64,000 nt of DNA, from NCBI GenBank assembly GCA_018268715.1, contig JAFDVZ010000007.1, positions 248,001 through 312,000 of the forward strand, in the 5' to 3' direction. Below, in pieces: positions 33,522-43,500 of this stretch. Source of the stretch: Acidobacteriota bacterium (GTDB lineage: Bacteria > Acidobacteriota > Terriglobia > Bryobacterales > Bryobacteraceae). The translations under genes and the position numbers were made by a program. Position 1 is the stretch's first letter, and the number at the start of each line of letters is the position of its first letter. The notes beneath the pieces were generated by a model. It saw only the letters and a list, made by a program, of their open reading frames with translations. It did no database searches and was not told the DNA's origin.

Positions 33522-36500
33522 TTAGAAACTCAACCTGAAGGCGAACTGCATTTCCCGCGCGTCGGTGGCCGTGCTGGCGATGACGCCGAACTGGGGCGTC
33601 CCCGCGGTGCTGCCGGGCTGGCCGAAGTTGGGGTGGTTGAATATGTTGAACACTTCGGCGCGGAACTGAATGGCCGAAGTTTCATTCCACAGACGGAACT
33701 GCTTATAGGCGCCGAAGTCCCAGTTCTGGAGACCGGGTCCGATGACGGTGTTGCGCCCGACATTGCCGAACGTAAAGGGTCCGTCGCTGCCGGGGCAGGA
33801 ATTGACGAACGCCGCCGTGTTGAAGTAGCGGCTGACGAGTTCGCCGGACGGGCGACCGCCGGACAGGCGCCAATCGCCGATGACATCGGCGCGCATGGTT
33901 CCGACGTCGACGTTGGCGCGGTTGCAGGCCTGCCCGATGGTGAACGGACTGCCGCCCTGAAGGGCCGTGACTCCGTTGACGCTCCAGCCGCCGATGATGG
34001 CGTTGGCGGCGGTGGAGGCGGTGTTCAGGAACGCCTTGCCGCGGCCGAAGGGCAGCTCATAGACGTAGCTGGCGACCAGGCGGTGGCGGACGTCCTGGCC
34101 GGCGAGGCCACGGTCGCCACGGTGATTGAAGGGGTCCTGGAAGGTGAAGCCGCGATCGCCTTCGCCGACAAACGTCCCGCCGGTGTCATCGATGGTCTTG
34201 CTCCAGGTGTATCCCACCAGGAAGGTGAGTCCGTTTGAGAAGCGGCGCTGGGCCTTCAACTGCAGGCCGTTGTAGTTGGCGTTGCCGTTGTAGGACTGCA
34301 TGTAGATGACGCCCCAATCCTGCCACCGGCGGCGCGAGGTGATGGGGCCGGGGCCGGGGCGAGCGGCGTTGGGCATCTCCATGTTCGAGAGGTGACGGGA
34401 GACGTTGCCGACATAGGCGGCCGAGAGCAGGGTCCCGCCGACGGTCCGGTCCAGGGAGAGGTTCCAGGCCTGCACGCGTCCGTTGCGGATGTTCATGTCG
34501 TTGGCAAAGAGGCCGACGCCGTCAACGGTGCTGAAGGATGTGGGATTGTACCAGTCAAATTGACGGAAGTTGCTTTGATCGAAGTTGTAGTTGTGGATCC
34601 CGACAAAGGGCGGATTCAGCGCCATGTCGGTGAACTTATTTTCGGTGTCGCGTTGATAGAAGATACCATAGCCGCCACGAACCACCAAGTTGCCCGAGCG
34701 GGGCACGCTATAGGCCAAGCCGACGCGGGGGCCGAAGTTCTTCTTGTCGCTGGTGAGGAGGCCATTCGGCAAGCCGAGGCTCTTGGCGTTGGCGTAGGGG
34801 AGGATGGTGAGCAGTTCGTGCTTCACGCCCTCGAAGGTGATGCCCTGGGCGCCATCGGCCAAGACGATGCGCGGACTGCCGGTGGACGGGAGGTAGATGT
34901 TGGAATAGGTGTGGTTGGAGGACTGCGGCACGCCGACCCATTCGTAGCGGACGCCGAGATTGAGGGTCAGGTGCGGAGTCACCTTCCAGTCGTCCTGCGC
35001 GTAGCCGCCGAGCCCGAGGTAGCGCGGTTGCGGGTCGAACGGATCGGGCGCGAAGAAGGAGGTGGCCGGATAGCCGAGCAGGAAGTCGCCCAGGGCGTAG
35101 TTGCTGAAGCGGCCGTCGAAGCCGAAATCGCCGTTCGGTCCGATGATTTCCTGGAAGGTGCTGATGAAGCGCATGGCGTCGGCCCCGACGCGGAGGCTGT
35201 GACGGCCGTAGGTCCAGCTCACCATGGGTCGGAACTCGAAGTTGGTGGGGGTCCAGCGCCGCGGCAGGGCCCCCCCTTCGCCGAGCTGGCTGAAGCTGGT
35301 GACGCTCCAGCCGGGCGCGCCCCAGGAGGACGGGTTGGTGGCCAGTCCCCGGATCTTGAGGATCTTGTTGGTGATGTCGTATGTGCCGATGGTGTCGGCG
35401 GGCTCGGTTTGAATGAACTGGGAGAACGCGAAGGTCAGTTCGCCGATCAGGTTCGGGCGGAAGGAGCGCGAGGCGTGAACGGCGAGCGAGTGGGTGTGAT
35501 TGCGCTGGAAGAACTGGTAGTTCTCGTTAAGGTGCGGATTGGTGAGGTCGCCGACGTTGTAGGCGTAGCGGGCGTAGAGGAATGTCTTTTCGCCGAAGTT
35601 CTGGTCGATGCGGGTGATGAACTGGTCGCGGACGTAGGCGCGAGTGTCGTCCTTGAAGTAGTTGTAGCCGGGGACCCTGGAGTTAGGCGTGGGCAACCAG
35701 GCGCCCTTGCCGATGCCGGTCTTCAGGAAGGGAAGCAGCGTGGCGGGCATGCGGCTTTGGGGGATCCGGGCGCCGGGAAAGGGCTGGCCGTTGAGCGGAT
35801 CGACGAGCGCCTTGTCGCTGGTGACGAGCGTGGACAGGTCGCCTTCCAGCTGTGACATGGACGGGTAGTTGCCGCTGATGGGCAGGTCCTTCGATTCCCG
35901 GAACCCTTCGTAGGAGAAGAACCAGAACGTCTTGTCCCTTCCGTTGTAGCGGGGCACGCGGACGGGGCCGCCGAGCGTGGCGCCGAACTGGTTGCGGCGG
36001 AAGGGCGGAACGAAGTTGCTCTGCTCAAAGAAATTGCGGGCGTCGAATTTGTCGTTGCGGAGAAACTCGAACAGCGAGCCGTGCAACTGATTGGTTCCGG
36101 ACTTGGTGATGAGATTGACCTGCGCGCCCGCCTCGGAGCCGAACGCGGCGGAGTAGTTGCTGGAGGCGAGGTTGAACTCCTGCACGGCCTCCACGCTTGG
36201 GGAGAAGGTGTTGCTGCCGTGCTGGTACTCCTTAATGGTTCCGCCATCCAACAGGTACAGATTGTAGTCGCCGCGCTGGCCGTTGATGTTGAAGCTCTGG
36301 GCGGTGGGGTCGATCTGCACGCCGTCGAAGGTGTTGCCGTTCTTGGAGCGGGTGGCGCCGGGCGAGAGGAGATTGAGCTGGAGGAAGTTTCTTCCGTTTA
36401 AGGGAATTTCTGTCAGAGTCTTTCCTTCGATCACGGTGCCGATCTCGGCGGTGTCCTGGCGCAGCAGCGGGGCGGCGGCGCTGACGGAGACCTGTTCGGA

Positions 36501-36845
36501 AACCGAGCCCAAGTGGAGCATCAGGTCCTGAACTCCGGAAATGCCGACATAGAGCCGGACGCCGGGGACCACGGTGGTCTTGAAGCCGTCCGCTTCGGCG
36601 GAGATGTTGTAGACGCCCGGGCTAAGGTCGGGAAAGGAGTAGCTGCCTGCGACATTCGTGGTGGCGGCGCGGCGGAATCCCAGTTGTTCAGAGACGAGGG
36701 TGACGGAAGCGTTGGGGACAACGGCTCCCGTGGAATCGGAGACAATGCCGCTCAGCGCGGTGCGGCCGATCTGCCCGTAACCGGTCAGGCAGCACAGAAA
36801 AAAGGCGACGGATGAAGCCGTCGAGAAACTGCGGAACCTCGACAT
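33522..36845 (-). CDS. TonB-dependent receptor with carboxypeptidase-regulatory-like domain
   Basis: A 1,107-residue outer-membrane protein. ATG 36845 has GGAGGA spaced correctly and is followed by a signal peptide (SSVAFFLCCLTGYGQ). Residues about 27-110 form the carboxypeptidase-regulatory-like beta-sandwich typical of acidobacterial receptors (LSGIVSDSTGAVVPNASV). The plug follows (IEGKTLTEIPLNGRNFLQL) and then a very large barrel ending in MQFAFRLSF with a terminal Phe. There is no clear TonB box. It would import an oligosaccharide or similar ligand; the downstream sugar-type enzymes support this. It is first in the minus-strand run and is divergent from the second DegT gene across 277 bases. 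Confidence 0.92.
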   Translation of the reverse strand: MSRFRSFSTASSVAFFLCCLTGYGQIGRTALSGIVSDSTGAVVPNASVTLVSEQLGFRRAATTNVAGSYSFPDLSPGVYNISAEADGFKTTVVPGVRLYVGISGVQDLMLHLGSVSEQVSVSAAAPLLRQDTAEIGTVIEGKTLTEIPLNGRNFLQLNLLSPGATRSKNGNTFDGVQIDPTAQSFNINGQRGDYNLYLLDGGTIKEYQHGSNTFSPSVEAVQEFNLASSNYSAAFGSEAGAQVNLITKSGTNQLHGSLFEFLRNDKFDARNFFEQSNFVPPFRRNQFGATLGGPVRVPRYNGRDKTFWFFSYEGFRESKDLPISGNYPSMSQLEGDLSTLVTSDKALVDPLNGQPFPGARIPQSRMPATLLPFLKTGIGKGAWLPTPNSRVPGYNYFKDDTRAYVRDQFITRIDQNFGEKTFLYARYAYNVGDLTNPHLNENYQFFQRNHTHSLAVHASRSFRPNLIGELTFAFSQFIQTEPADTIGTYDITNKILKIRGLATNPSSWGAPGWSVTSFSQLGEGGALPRRWTPTNFEFRPMVSWTYGRHSLRVGADAMRFISTFQEIIGPNGDFGFDGRFSNYALGDFLLGYPATSFFAPDPFDPQPRYLGLGGYAQDDWKVTPHLTLNLGVRYEWVGVPQSSNHTYSNIYLPSTGSPRIVLADGAQGITFEGVKHELLTILPYANAKSLGLPNGLLTSDKKNFGPRVGLAYSVPRSGNLVVRGGYGIFYQRDTENKFTDMALNPPFVGIHNYNFDQSNFRQFDWYNPTSFSTVDGVGLFANDMNIRNGRVQAWNLSLDRTVGGTLLSAAYVGNVSRHLSNMEMPNAARPGPGPITSRRRWQDWGVIYMQSYNGNANYNGLQLKAQRRFSNGLTFLVGYTWSKTIDDTGGTFVGEGDRGFTFQDPFNHRGDRGLAGQDVRHRLVASYVYELPFGRGKAFLNTASTAANAIIGGWSVNGVTALQGGSPFTIGQACNRANVDVGTMRADVIGDWRLSGGRPSGELVSRYFNTAAFVNSCPGSDGPFTFGNVGRNTVIGPGLQNWDFGAYKQFRLWNETSAIQFRAEVFNIFNHPNFGQPGSTAGTPQFGVIASTATDAREMQFAFRLSF

Positions 36846-37084
36846 TTGTGTTCCTCCCATGGGCCGCTGTGGCTGATTGAGTGAGCGACCATACCAAGGA
36901 ATGATATGTCGGGACCGGAAGGGTGTCAACAAGAAATTTTCAAAATCCGAATTTTCTATCTACATGGGGATGGCTTGGCGTAGAAGGGCATTGATTGACA
37001 ATATATCTATAGATGGCCGTTGGTGGCGGCTTGGTGCAGTCCTTGGGGTTGTTATCAATTGTTTCTAGTTTCAGATAAAACTGC

Positions 37085-37113
37085 TTGACACCGATTGGCT
37101 GCCGCCATAAGAT
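37085..37113 (+). promoter_or_regulatory. Sigma-70-type promoter, TTGACA-N17-TAAGAT
   Basis: A perfect -35 (37085-37090), a 17-base spacer and a TAAGAT -10 (37108-37113) lie just ahead of the DegT-family gene. The -10 ends 9 bases before the ATG at 37123, so the transcript would start about 1-3 bases before the start codon and be leaderless or nearly so. Confidence 0.65.
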
Positions 37114-37122
37114 CTGGAGTGT

Positions 37123-38415
37123 ATGAGCCAACTCGCTTTATTCGGCGGGAATCCCGTCCGCACGAAACCGTTCCCATCCTGGCCAGTCTTCGACGCGGCC
37201 GAGGAGCGGGCCGTCCTGGAAGTGCTCCGCAGTGGGAAGTGGTGGCGCAACTCGCAAGGCGAGGACGGGGCGCAAGACCACGACGGCGAGGGCCCATCCC
37301 AGACCGCCCAATTCCAGCGCGCCTTCGCGCAATCGCACGGAGCGCGGTACGGGATTGCATGCGCCAATGGAACGGCGGCGCTCGAGGTGGCGATGAAGGC
37401 GGCGGGCGTGGGCCCGGGCGACGAAGTCCTCGTGCCGCCGTACACATTCATCGCGACGGCCACGGCGCCGCTGGCGATCAACGCGATTCCGGTGTTCTGC
37501 GACATCGAATCCGACACGTTCAACCTGGACCCGGAACGGCTGGAGCAAGCGATTACGCCGCGCACCAAGGCGGTGGTTCCGGTCCACTTCGGAGGCTTGC
37601 CGGCGGACATGGAGCGCATCAACGAGATTGCCGCCCGTCGCGGACTGGTGGTGATCGAGGACGCCGCCCACGCGCACGGCGCGCAATGGAACGGCCGGTT
37701 CGCGGGAACGATCGGCACAGCCGGGACCTTCAGCTTCCAGATTTCGAAGAACATGACGGCGGGCGAGGGCGGGTTGATCCTGACCGATGATGAAGCCCTG
37801 GCGGTCCGGTGCGAGTCGTTGGTCTGGGGCGGGCGAGAGCGGGGCCGGCCGTGGTATGAGCATCATCGGCTGGGGTGGAACTATCGAATCACCGAGTTCC
37901 AGGCGGCGATCCTGCTCGAGCAACTGAAGCGACTGGAGGAGCAAAACGCCCGCAGGATGGCCAACGGGATCTACCTGAACCAGCAGTTGGAGGCGCTGCC
38001 GGGGATCCATCCCATGCGCATCCCGGCCTGGACCACCCGGCATTCTTTCCACCTGTACGCCTTTCGCTTTCGCGAAGAGGAAGCCGGCATCCCGCGGCGC
38101 GACTTCGCGGCGGCGCTGGCGAGCGAGGGAATACCGTGTTCAACCGGTTATGCGCATCCGCTATACCGAAATCCGGTGTTCCTCAACCAGGAGTTTTACG
38201 CGGGCCGGTGCCCGGTTTCCTGCCGGAGGGAACCGCCGATCGACTACGCGGCGTTCCGTGAACACTGCCCGAACACGGAGTTGGCGTGTCGTGAAGCGAT
38301 CTGGGTGGAGCATCGGGTGCTGTTGGGCGATCGCGCGGATATGGACGACCTGGTGAACGCGGTCCGAAAGGTCTTCGAGCACCGGGGCGAGTTCAGCGCT
38401 ACGCCAGCACGCTAG
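37123..38415 (+). CDS. DegT/DnrJ/EryC1/StrS-family aminotransferase (cytoplasmic)
   Basis: A 430-residue PLP protein without a signal peptide. CANGTAALEVAM, GPGDEVLVPPYTFIAT, EDAAHAHGAQW and SFQISKNMTAGEGG (lysine for the Schiff base) are the family landmarks. It aligns well with the Tat-exported protein at 32163, even in the C-terminal cysteine-containing section (CPVSCRREPP here), so the two are paralogues. The reaction is probably transamination of a keto-sugar or cyclitol. It is divergent from the TonB receptor and converges with the ROK regulator, overlapping its end by 17 bases. Confidence 0.9.
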   Translation: MSQLALFGGNPVRTKPFPSWPVFDAAEERAVLEVLRSGKWWRNSQGEDGAQDHDGEGPSQTAQFQRAFAQSHGARYGIACANGTAALEVAMKAAGVGPGDEVLVPPYTFIATATAPLAINAIPVFCDIESDTFNLDPERLEQAITPRTKAVVPVHFGGLPADMERINEIAARRGLVVIEDAAHAHGAQWNGRFAGTIGTAGTFSFQISKNMTAGEGGLILTDDEALAVRCESLVWGGRERGRPWYEHHRLGWNYRITEFQAAILLEQLKRLEEQNARRMANGIYLNQQLEALPGIHPMRIPAWTTRHSFHLYAFRFREEEAGIPRRDFAAALASEGIPCSTGYAHPLYRNPVFLNQEFYAGRCPVSCRREPPIDYAAFREHCPNTELACREAIWVEHRVLLGDRADMDDLVNAVRKVFEHRGEFSATPAR

Positions 38416-39703
38416 GGCCGGAGGCGGGCTCGTCGACGCCGGAAGGAGCGGAGAGCGCCAATCCTTCCGGCTCCACCTCAAAGCGCGCGGGCTTGAGGAC
38501 GGGGATTTCAAAGTGTTCTTCGAGGATCAGCAGGGCGGCGCCGAGCATGCCGGCCTCATCGCCGATCCGGGCAAAGCGCACGTCGCAGTCCGCCGATGAG
38601 GTGGTGAGCGCCTGGCGGCGAACGACGCGAACGATCCGATCGAGCATTTCCTGCCCGGCCAGGGCGAGGCGGCGGTCGAGCACCACAATGGCGGGATTGA
38701 ACAGGTTGACGAGGTTGGCGATCCCCCGCCCAAGCTGAAGGCCCGCGTCGGCGACGACATGACTGGCGATCTTGTCGCCGCTCGCGGAGGCTTCGAGGAT
38801 CATCTCCGCCGTGATGCGCTCCGGATCATTGTCCGCCAGACGTTGCACCTCGGACACGGCGCCGTCCAGGATCGCTTTCCGCACCTTGCTTTCGATGGCC
38901 CGCGCTCCCGCCACAGCCTCCAGGCAACCGTAGCTGCCGCACTTGCAGGCCGGGCCATCGTCATCGATATGAATATGGCCGAACTCGCCGGCGGCGCCAT
39001 TCTCTCCGTATAGCGACTGGCCTTGCGTGATGACTCCGGCGCCGATGCCCGCGCCGTAGTCGACATAGATCATGTTTTCGCGCATCTCGCCGGCGCCGCG
39101 CATGCGCTCGGCGACGGCCTTGGCGCGAGTCTTGGTTTCAAGCGTGGTGGCCACGCCGAACTCCTGCTCGAAGATGTGCTTCAGCGGAACATCGCGCCAG
39201 AACTCGAGCGTCGAGGACGTGACGGCGACGCCCCGTCGGCGATCGACGAGGCCCGGGTCGGCGATGCCGATGCCGATCAGCGCGTCGGCGGACACGCCGG
39301 TCCGTTTCAGGATGCCGTGCACCGCGGAGATCAACTGCCGCACTAGGCCGTCGCGTCCGGCGAGGATGTAGGCGCTCTCGGTATGGGTCTGGACGGGGGA
39401 GGGATGAAGGTCGAAGAGTCCGGAGCGGACCGAGTCCTCGTCGAACTCGACGGCGGCGACATAGCGGTAGCGCTCGTTCAAGCGGAGCAGAATCTGCCGG
39501 CGGCCGATACTGGTTCGGCTGCTGGTGCTGCCGGCCTCGACGAGCCGCCCTTCGTCGATGAGTTCGCGAACCAGGCCGGACATGGCGCTGCGGCGAAGCT
39601 CGGTCAGCTCGTGGATGCCTTCCCGCGAGATAGGGCCATAGCTGCGGACAACGGCTTCAATCAGTTGTTTGTCGCGCTGCGGCTTGCCTGTTACATATTT
39701 CAT
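38399..39703 (-). CDS. ROK-family transcriptional repressor
   Basis: A 434-residue regulator starting at ATG 39703 (MKYVTGKPQRDKQLIEAVV). The N-terminal winged helix (about residues 10-75: YGPISREGIHELTELRRSAM) binds DNA. The ROK sugar-binding domain has DYGAGIGAGV, GEFGHIHID, and the canonical zinc motif CKCGSYGCLE. A C-terminal extension after about 390 is unassigned. ROK repressors release DNA on binding a sugar or sugar phosphate. By position it is the natural candidate regulator of the TonB receptor/DegT cluster. Confidence 0.9.
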   Translation of the reverse strand: MKYVTGKPQRDKQLIEAVVRSYGPISREGIHELTELRRSAMSGLVRELIDEGRLVEAGSTSSRTSIGRRQILLRLNERYRYVAAVEFDEDSVRSGLFDLHPSPVQTHTESAYILAGRDGLVRQLISAVHGILKRTGVSADALIGIGIADPGLVDRRRGVAVTSSTLEFWRDVPLKHIFEQEFGVATTLETKTRAKAVAERMRGAGEMRENMIYVDYGAGIGAGVITQGQSLYGENGAAGEFGHIHIDDDGPACKCGSYGCLEAVAGARAIESKVRKAILDGAVSEVQRLADNDPERITAEMILEASASGDKIASHVVADAGLQLGRGIANLVNLFNPAIVVLDRRLALAGQEMLDRIVRVVRRQALTTSSADCDVRFARIGDEAGMLGAALLILEEHFEIPVLKPARFEVEPEGLALSAPSGVDEPASGPSVLA

Positions 39704-39883
39704 GGTGCGCGTGTGAACGCGGCGCACGCCGCGGCTCGGGTCGGTGGAACTTACATCGTACGTGGCGATGGACGGCCGAGTCAATGGGCGCCGGGGTAAG
39801 AATGCCGATTCTCGAACAGCGCTTCACCTACTTGAAATGACAGACAACCTGCGAAGCGGCGACTTAGCGGACAGGGCGGTCAG

Positions 39884-40501
39884 TTAGGGACGGCGTCGCT
39901 TGGCGAGCCACAGAATCGTGAACGCCCCGCCTAACAGACCACCCATGCCGGGTTCCGGGACGGCGGTTGCTTCGCCGATGGTGAGTTGTCCGGAGGAGAA
40001 CGCATCGATGGCTGCCGCTCCGCCCCTGGCGTCGGCGAGCGATGTGGCCGGCGTGGCGAATGTCAGCGCCCAGGGACCGATCGACGCGTTGTTCGAGATC
40101 GTGTAAGAGATCAGTCCCAGCGAGTAGGTTGCTCCGGAGGCGATGCTGGCGGCGACGAAGTTGGCGGGGTTGTCCGATGCAATCAGGCTCTGGCCGGTTG
40201 AGATGGCGATGTCCGGCCCGAATAGTGTGTTACCCGCGAAGATGTAGGCGCCCGATGTCAGCGTGGAGGCGCCGGTGAGCATGATCGCGGAACTGGAGGT
40301 CCCGATTTCAAACGCGAATCCTCCGATTTCGATGGTGGCCGGGCCGGTGTTTTCGAGCGTCACCTCAAACGTTCCGGAGGCGCCGGGCGCGGCCGTGAAC
40401 ACCGGCGCCGAGACGATCAGGCTCGCTTCAGACGGCGGGGCGCAGGCGCAGGCGAGCGCGATGAGGCCAAGCAGCGGGGTGAGTTTCAGTTTTTGATTCA
40501 T
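39884..40501 (-). CDS. PEP-CTERM sorting-signal protein
   Basis: A 205-residue exported protein. The signal peptide is LTPLLGLIALACACAPPSEA. The middle is a beta-rich domain of the kind common in PEP-CTERM proteins (FEVTLENTGPATIEIGGFAF). The C-terminus shows the sorting signal: AVPEPGMGGLL, a hydrophobic helix GAFTILWLA, then KRRRP. The exosortase at 18435-19340 is the expected processing enzyme. The gene starts 11 bases after the stop of the giant repeat protein, so both are likely on one transcript. Confidence 0.9.
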   Translation of the reverse strand: MNQKLKLTPLLGLIALACACAPPSEASLIVSAPVFTAAPGASGTFEVTLENTGPATIEIGGFAFEIGTSSSAIMLTGASTLTSGAYIFAGNTLFGPDIAISTGQSLIASDNPANFVAASIASGATYSLGLISYTISNNASIGPWALTFATPATSLADARGGAAAIDAFSSGQLTIGEATAVPEPGMGGLLGGAFTILWLAKRRRP

Positions 40502-40512
40502 TGGTTATCTCG

Positions 40513-43500
40513 CTAATTCAGAGCGCTTCCCATGCGGGCGCGCACCAGTTGTACGTCGGTAAGATCGACCGCCCCGTCGCCGTTGATGTCGGCGAACAGG
40601 TCGTAGGCAGAGCCGCGCGCCAGGTTCACGCCGGTCTGGTCGGCCGCGTTCACGGCGCCGTCGTCGTTATAGTCGGCAACCAGGATCCTGATGGCCTGGC
40701 TGAATCCGGCGCTTGCTCCGAGAGCATTGCCGGCGGCGTCCTGGATGGCCGCGGCGCCGCTGCCGGCGAGCGTGAGCGTGTAGACGCCGGATGGCAGGGC
40801 GGTGGTGGTCCAGGTCAGCGTATTTGTGCCGACGCCGGAGAGTCCGGCGGAGACGACGCCTCCGAGGCTAGAGGCTTCGGCGGCGGCGACGGGCCTGTTG
40901 AACGTCACGCGGACGCCCGTGATCAACCAGGGGAGCCGGCTGCGCCCGCCGGCGGCCAGCTTGTAGCTCTGGCCGCCGAATAACGCCTCGACCGATGTGA
41001 CCGCGAGCGAAGTCGTGTCAATGATGATGGCGGAGTTCGCTCCCAAGGATCCCGCGGCGGCCGGCGCGGGCAGCGTCAAGGCCGCCATACCGGCGCCGAT
41101 GGCGCCGCCGTTCAGCGAGAGCGCGTTGGCGGAGGCGTAATCGAGATGAGCGCTGGTTTGTCCGGCGCCGACGACGTAGGCGAATAACAGCGCCGATGTT
41201 CCGCCGCCGCCCGCGTAGCTGGCCACGCCGCCCGAGTTCAGGGCCAGTTGCGGGGTTCCGGTGACGGTGACGGGGGCCGTGAAATGGACGGCGATGGTGA
41301 TGACGGCGCCCGTTCCGTAGGCGCCGTTCGCGGTGACGGCGGTGACGGAGGAGACGGTCGCCTGCCCGGCGGTGTTGGCCAGCGCGAAGGAGGTCGTTAT
41401 CGATCCCGTGGACGCCGTGACCGTGTAGCCGTCGGCCACGCCGTTGGCGGTGGCGGTGACGCTGGCCCGGCCGGCGCTGTCGGTGACCGCCGAGGACGCC
41501 GATAGGGACGCGGAGGCTCCGCGGTTGGAGACGACGGAGAAGGCGACGGGCTTGTTCGGCACGGCGTTGCCGAATGGGTCGGTGAGCTTCACGACGAGCG
41601 GGGCGGCGAACGCCGCGGTGACGGTGGCGCTCTGGTTATTTCCGGAGACGACCGCCATGGACGACGGAGCGGCGGGATTGATGGTGATGGGTGTGCTGGT
41701 GGCGTTGGCGAACCCGCTGGCCGTGGCCGTCAGCACGTACGTGCCGGCCGTGTTATAGCCGAGTTTCGTGAAGGCGGCGACTCCGCCGATGGCGTTTACC
41801 GTGAAGCCGGGGATGGTGACGGGCGCCGATGAGTTGATGATGTTGCCGCTGGGGTCCTGCAACTGGACGACGGCGGTGAAGGTGACGCCGGCGGTTCCGG
41901 TGGCGGGCGGCTGAGTGCTGAAGACCAAACGGTTGCCGCTGGCGGCGTTAATACTGAATTGGTTGCTGGTGATGCTGGCGAAGCCGGGCGAGGAGGCGGT
42001 CAGCGTGTATGTGCCGGGCGTGCTGAACGCGATGCTGGGGAAGGCGGCGACTCCGGCGACGGCGGTGACGGTTGTGGCGCCGATGGTGATGGGGGCGGTG
42101 GAATCGACGACGTTGCCGAAGCTATCCCGGACAGCCACCACGGGAGCGGGCGCCAGGACCTGTCCGGCCGTGCCGGCGGGCGGGGGCTGCGTGACAAACG
42201 CCAGTTTGCTGGCGCTGGCGGCGGTGATGGTGAACTGGCGGCTGGTCGCCGTGGCGAGACCCGGCGAGGTGGCGGTCAGCGAGTAGGCGCCGACGACGTT
42301 GAAGGACAGACTCGGGAAGGCGGCGACTCCGGCTACCGCGTTCACGGTGGTGGAGCCGATGGAGACGGCGGCGGTGGAGTTTACGACGTTGCCGTTGGAG
42401 TCCTGGACCTGGACGACGGCGCTGAAGGGGACTCCGGCGGTCGCGGTGACGGGCGGCTGGGTGGTGAAGACCAGCTTGGAGCCGCTGGCCGCAGTGACGG
42501 TGAACTGGTTGCTTGTCGCGCTGGTGAGGCCGGGAGAGGCAGCGGTCAACGTGTAGGCGCCGGCGGTGTTGAAGACCAGGTTCGGGAAGGCGGCGACGCC
42601 CGCGACGGCGTTGACGGTGGTGGAGCCGATGGTGACGGCGGCGGTGGAGGTGACCGTGTTGCCGAAGCTGTCCTTGATGGCGACCGCGGGGGCCGGAGAC
42701 AAGGCCTGGCCCGCGGTTCCCGACGTCGGCTGAATGGTGAATGCGAGCCGGTTGGCCGCGGCCGCCGCGATCGTGATCGATGTGCTGGCGACGCTGGTGA
42801 AGCCGCTGGACGAAGCAGTCAGGGTGTATGTGCCGGCCGTGTTGTAGACCAGGTTTGAGAACGTGGCTACGCCGCCTACCGCGTTTACGGTGGTGGAGCC
42901 GATGGTCACCTGGGCCGTGGATCCGGTGACCAGGTTGCCGTTGGAATCCTGGACCTGGACGACGGCGCCGAAGGGGACGCCCGCGGTTCCGGTAGAGGGC
43001 GGCTGAGTGGTGAAGGCCAACTTGGAGCCGCTGGCGGCGGTGATGGTGAACTGGTTGCTTGTTGCGCTGGTTAGTCCGGGCGAAGTCGCCGTTACGGTGT
43101 AGTTGCCGGCGGTGTTGAAGACCAGGTTCGGGAAGACGGCGACCCCCGCGACGGCGTTGACCGTGGTGGATCCGATGGTGACGGCGGCGGTGGAGGCGAC
43201 CGTGTTGCCGAAGCTGTCCTTAATGGTGACCGCCGGGGCTGGCGACAACGCCTGGCCCGCGGTTCCCGACGCCGGCTGAGTGGAGAAAGCGAGCTGGCTG
43301 GCCGCGGCCGCGGCGATTGTGATGGACGTGCTGACGGCGCTGGTGAAGCCGCTGGATGCAGCGGTTAGCGTATAGGCGCCGGCGGTGTTGAGGACCAGGT
43401 TTGAGAACGTGGCTACGCCGGCTACGGCGTTCACGGTAGTGGCGCCGATGGTCACCTGCGCGGTGGATCCGGTGACCAGGTTGCCGTTGGAATCCTGGAC

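Noticed and set aside
36846..37084. AT-rich divergent region searched for a riboswitch or a second promoter
   Set aside because: ATCTATAGAT and other short palindromes are seen, but nothing forms a convincing riboswitch or paired -35/-10 for the receptor gene.
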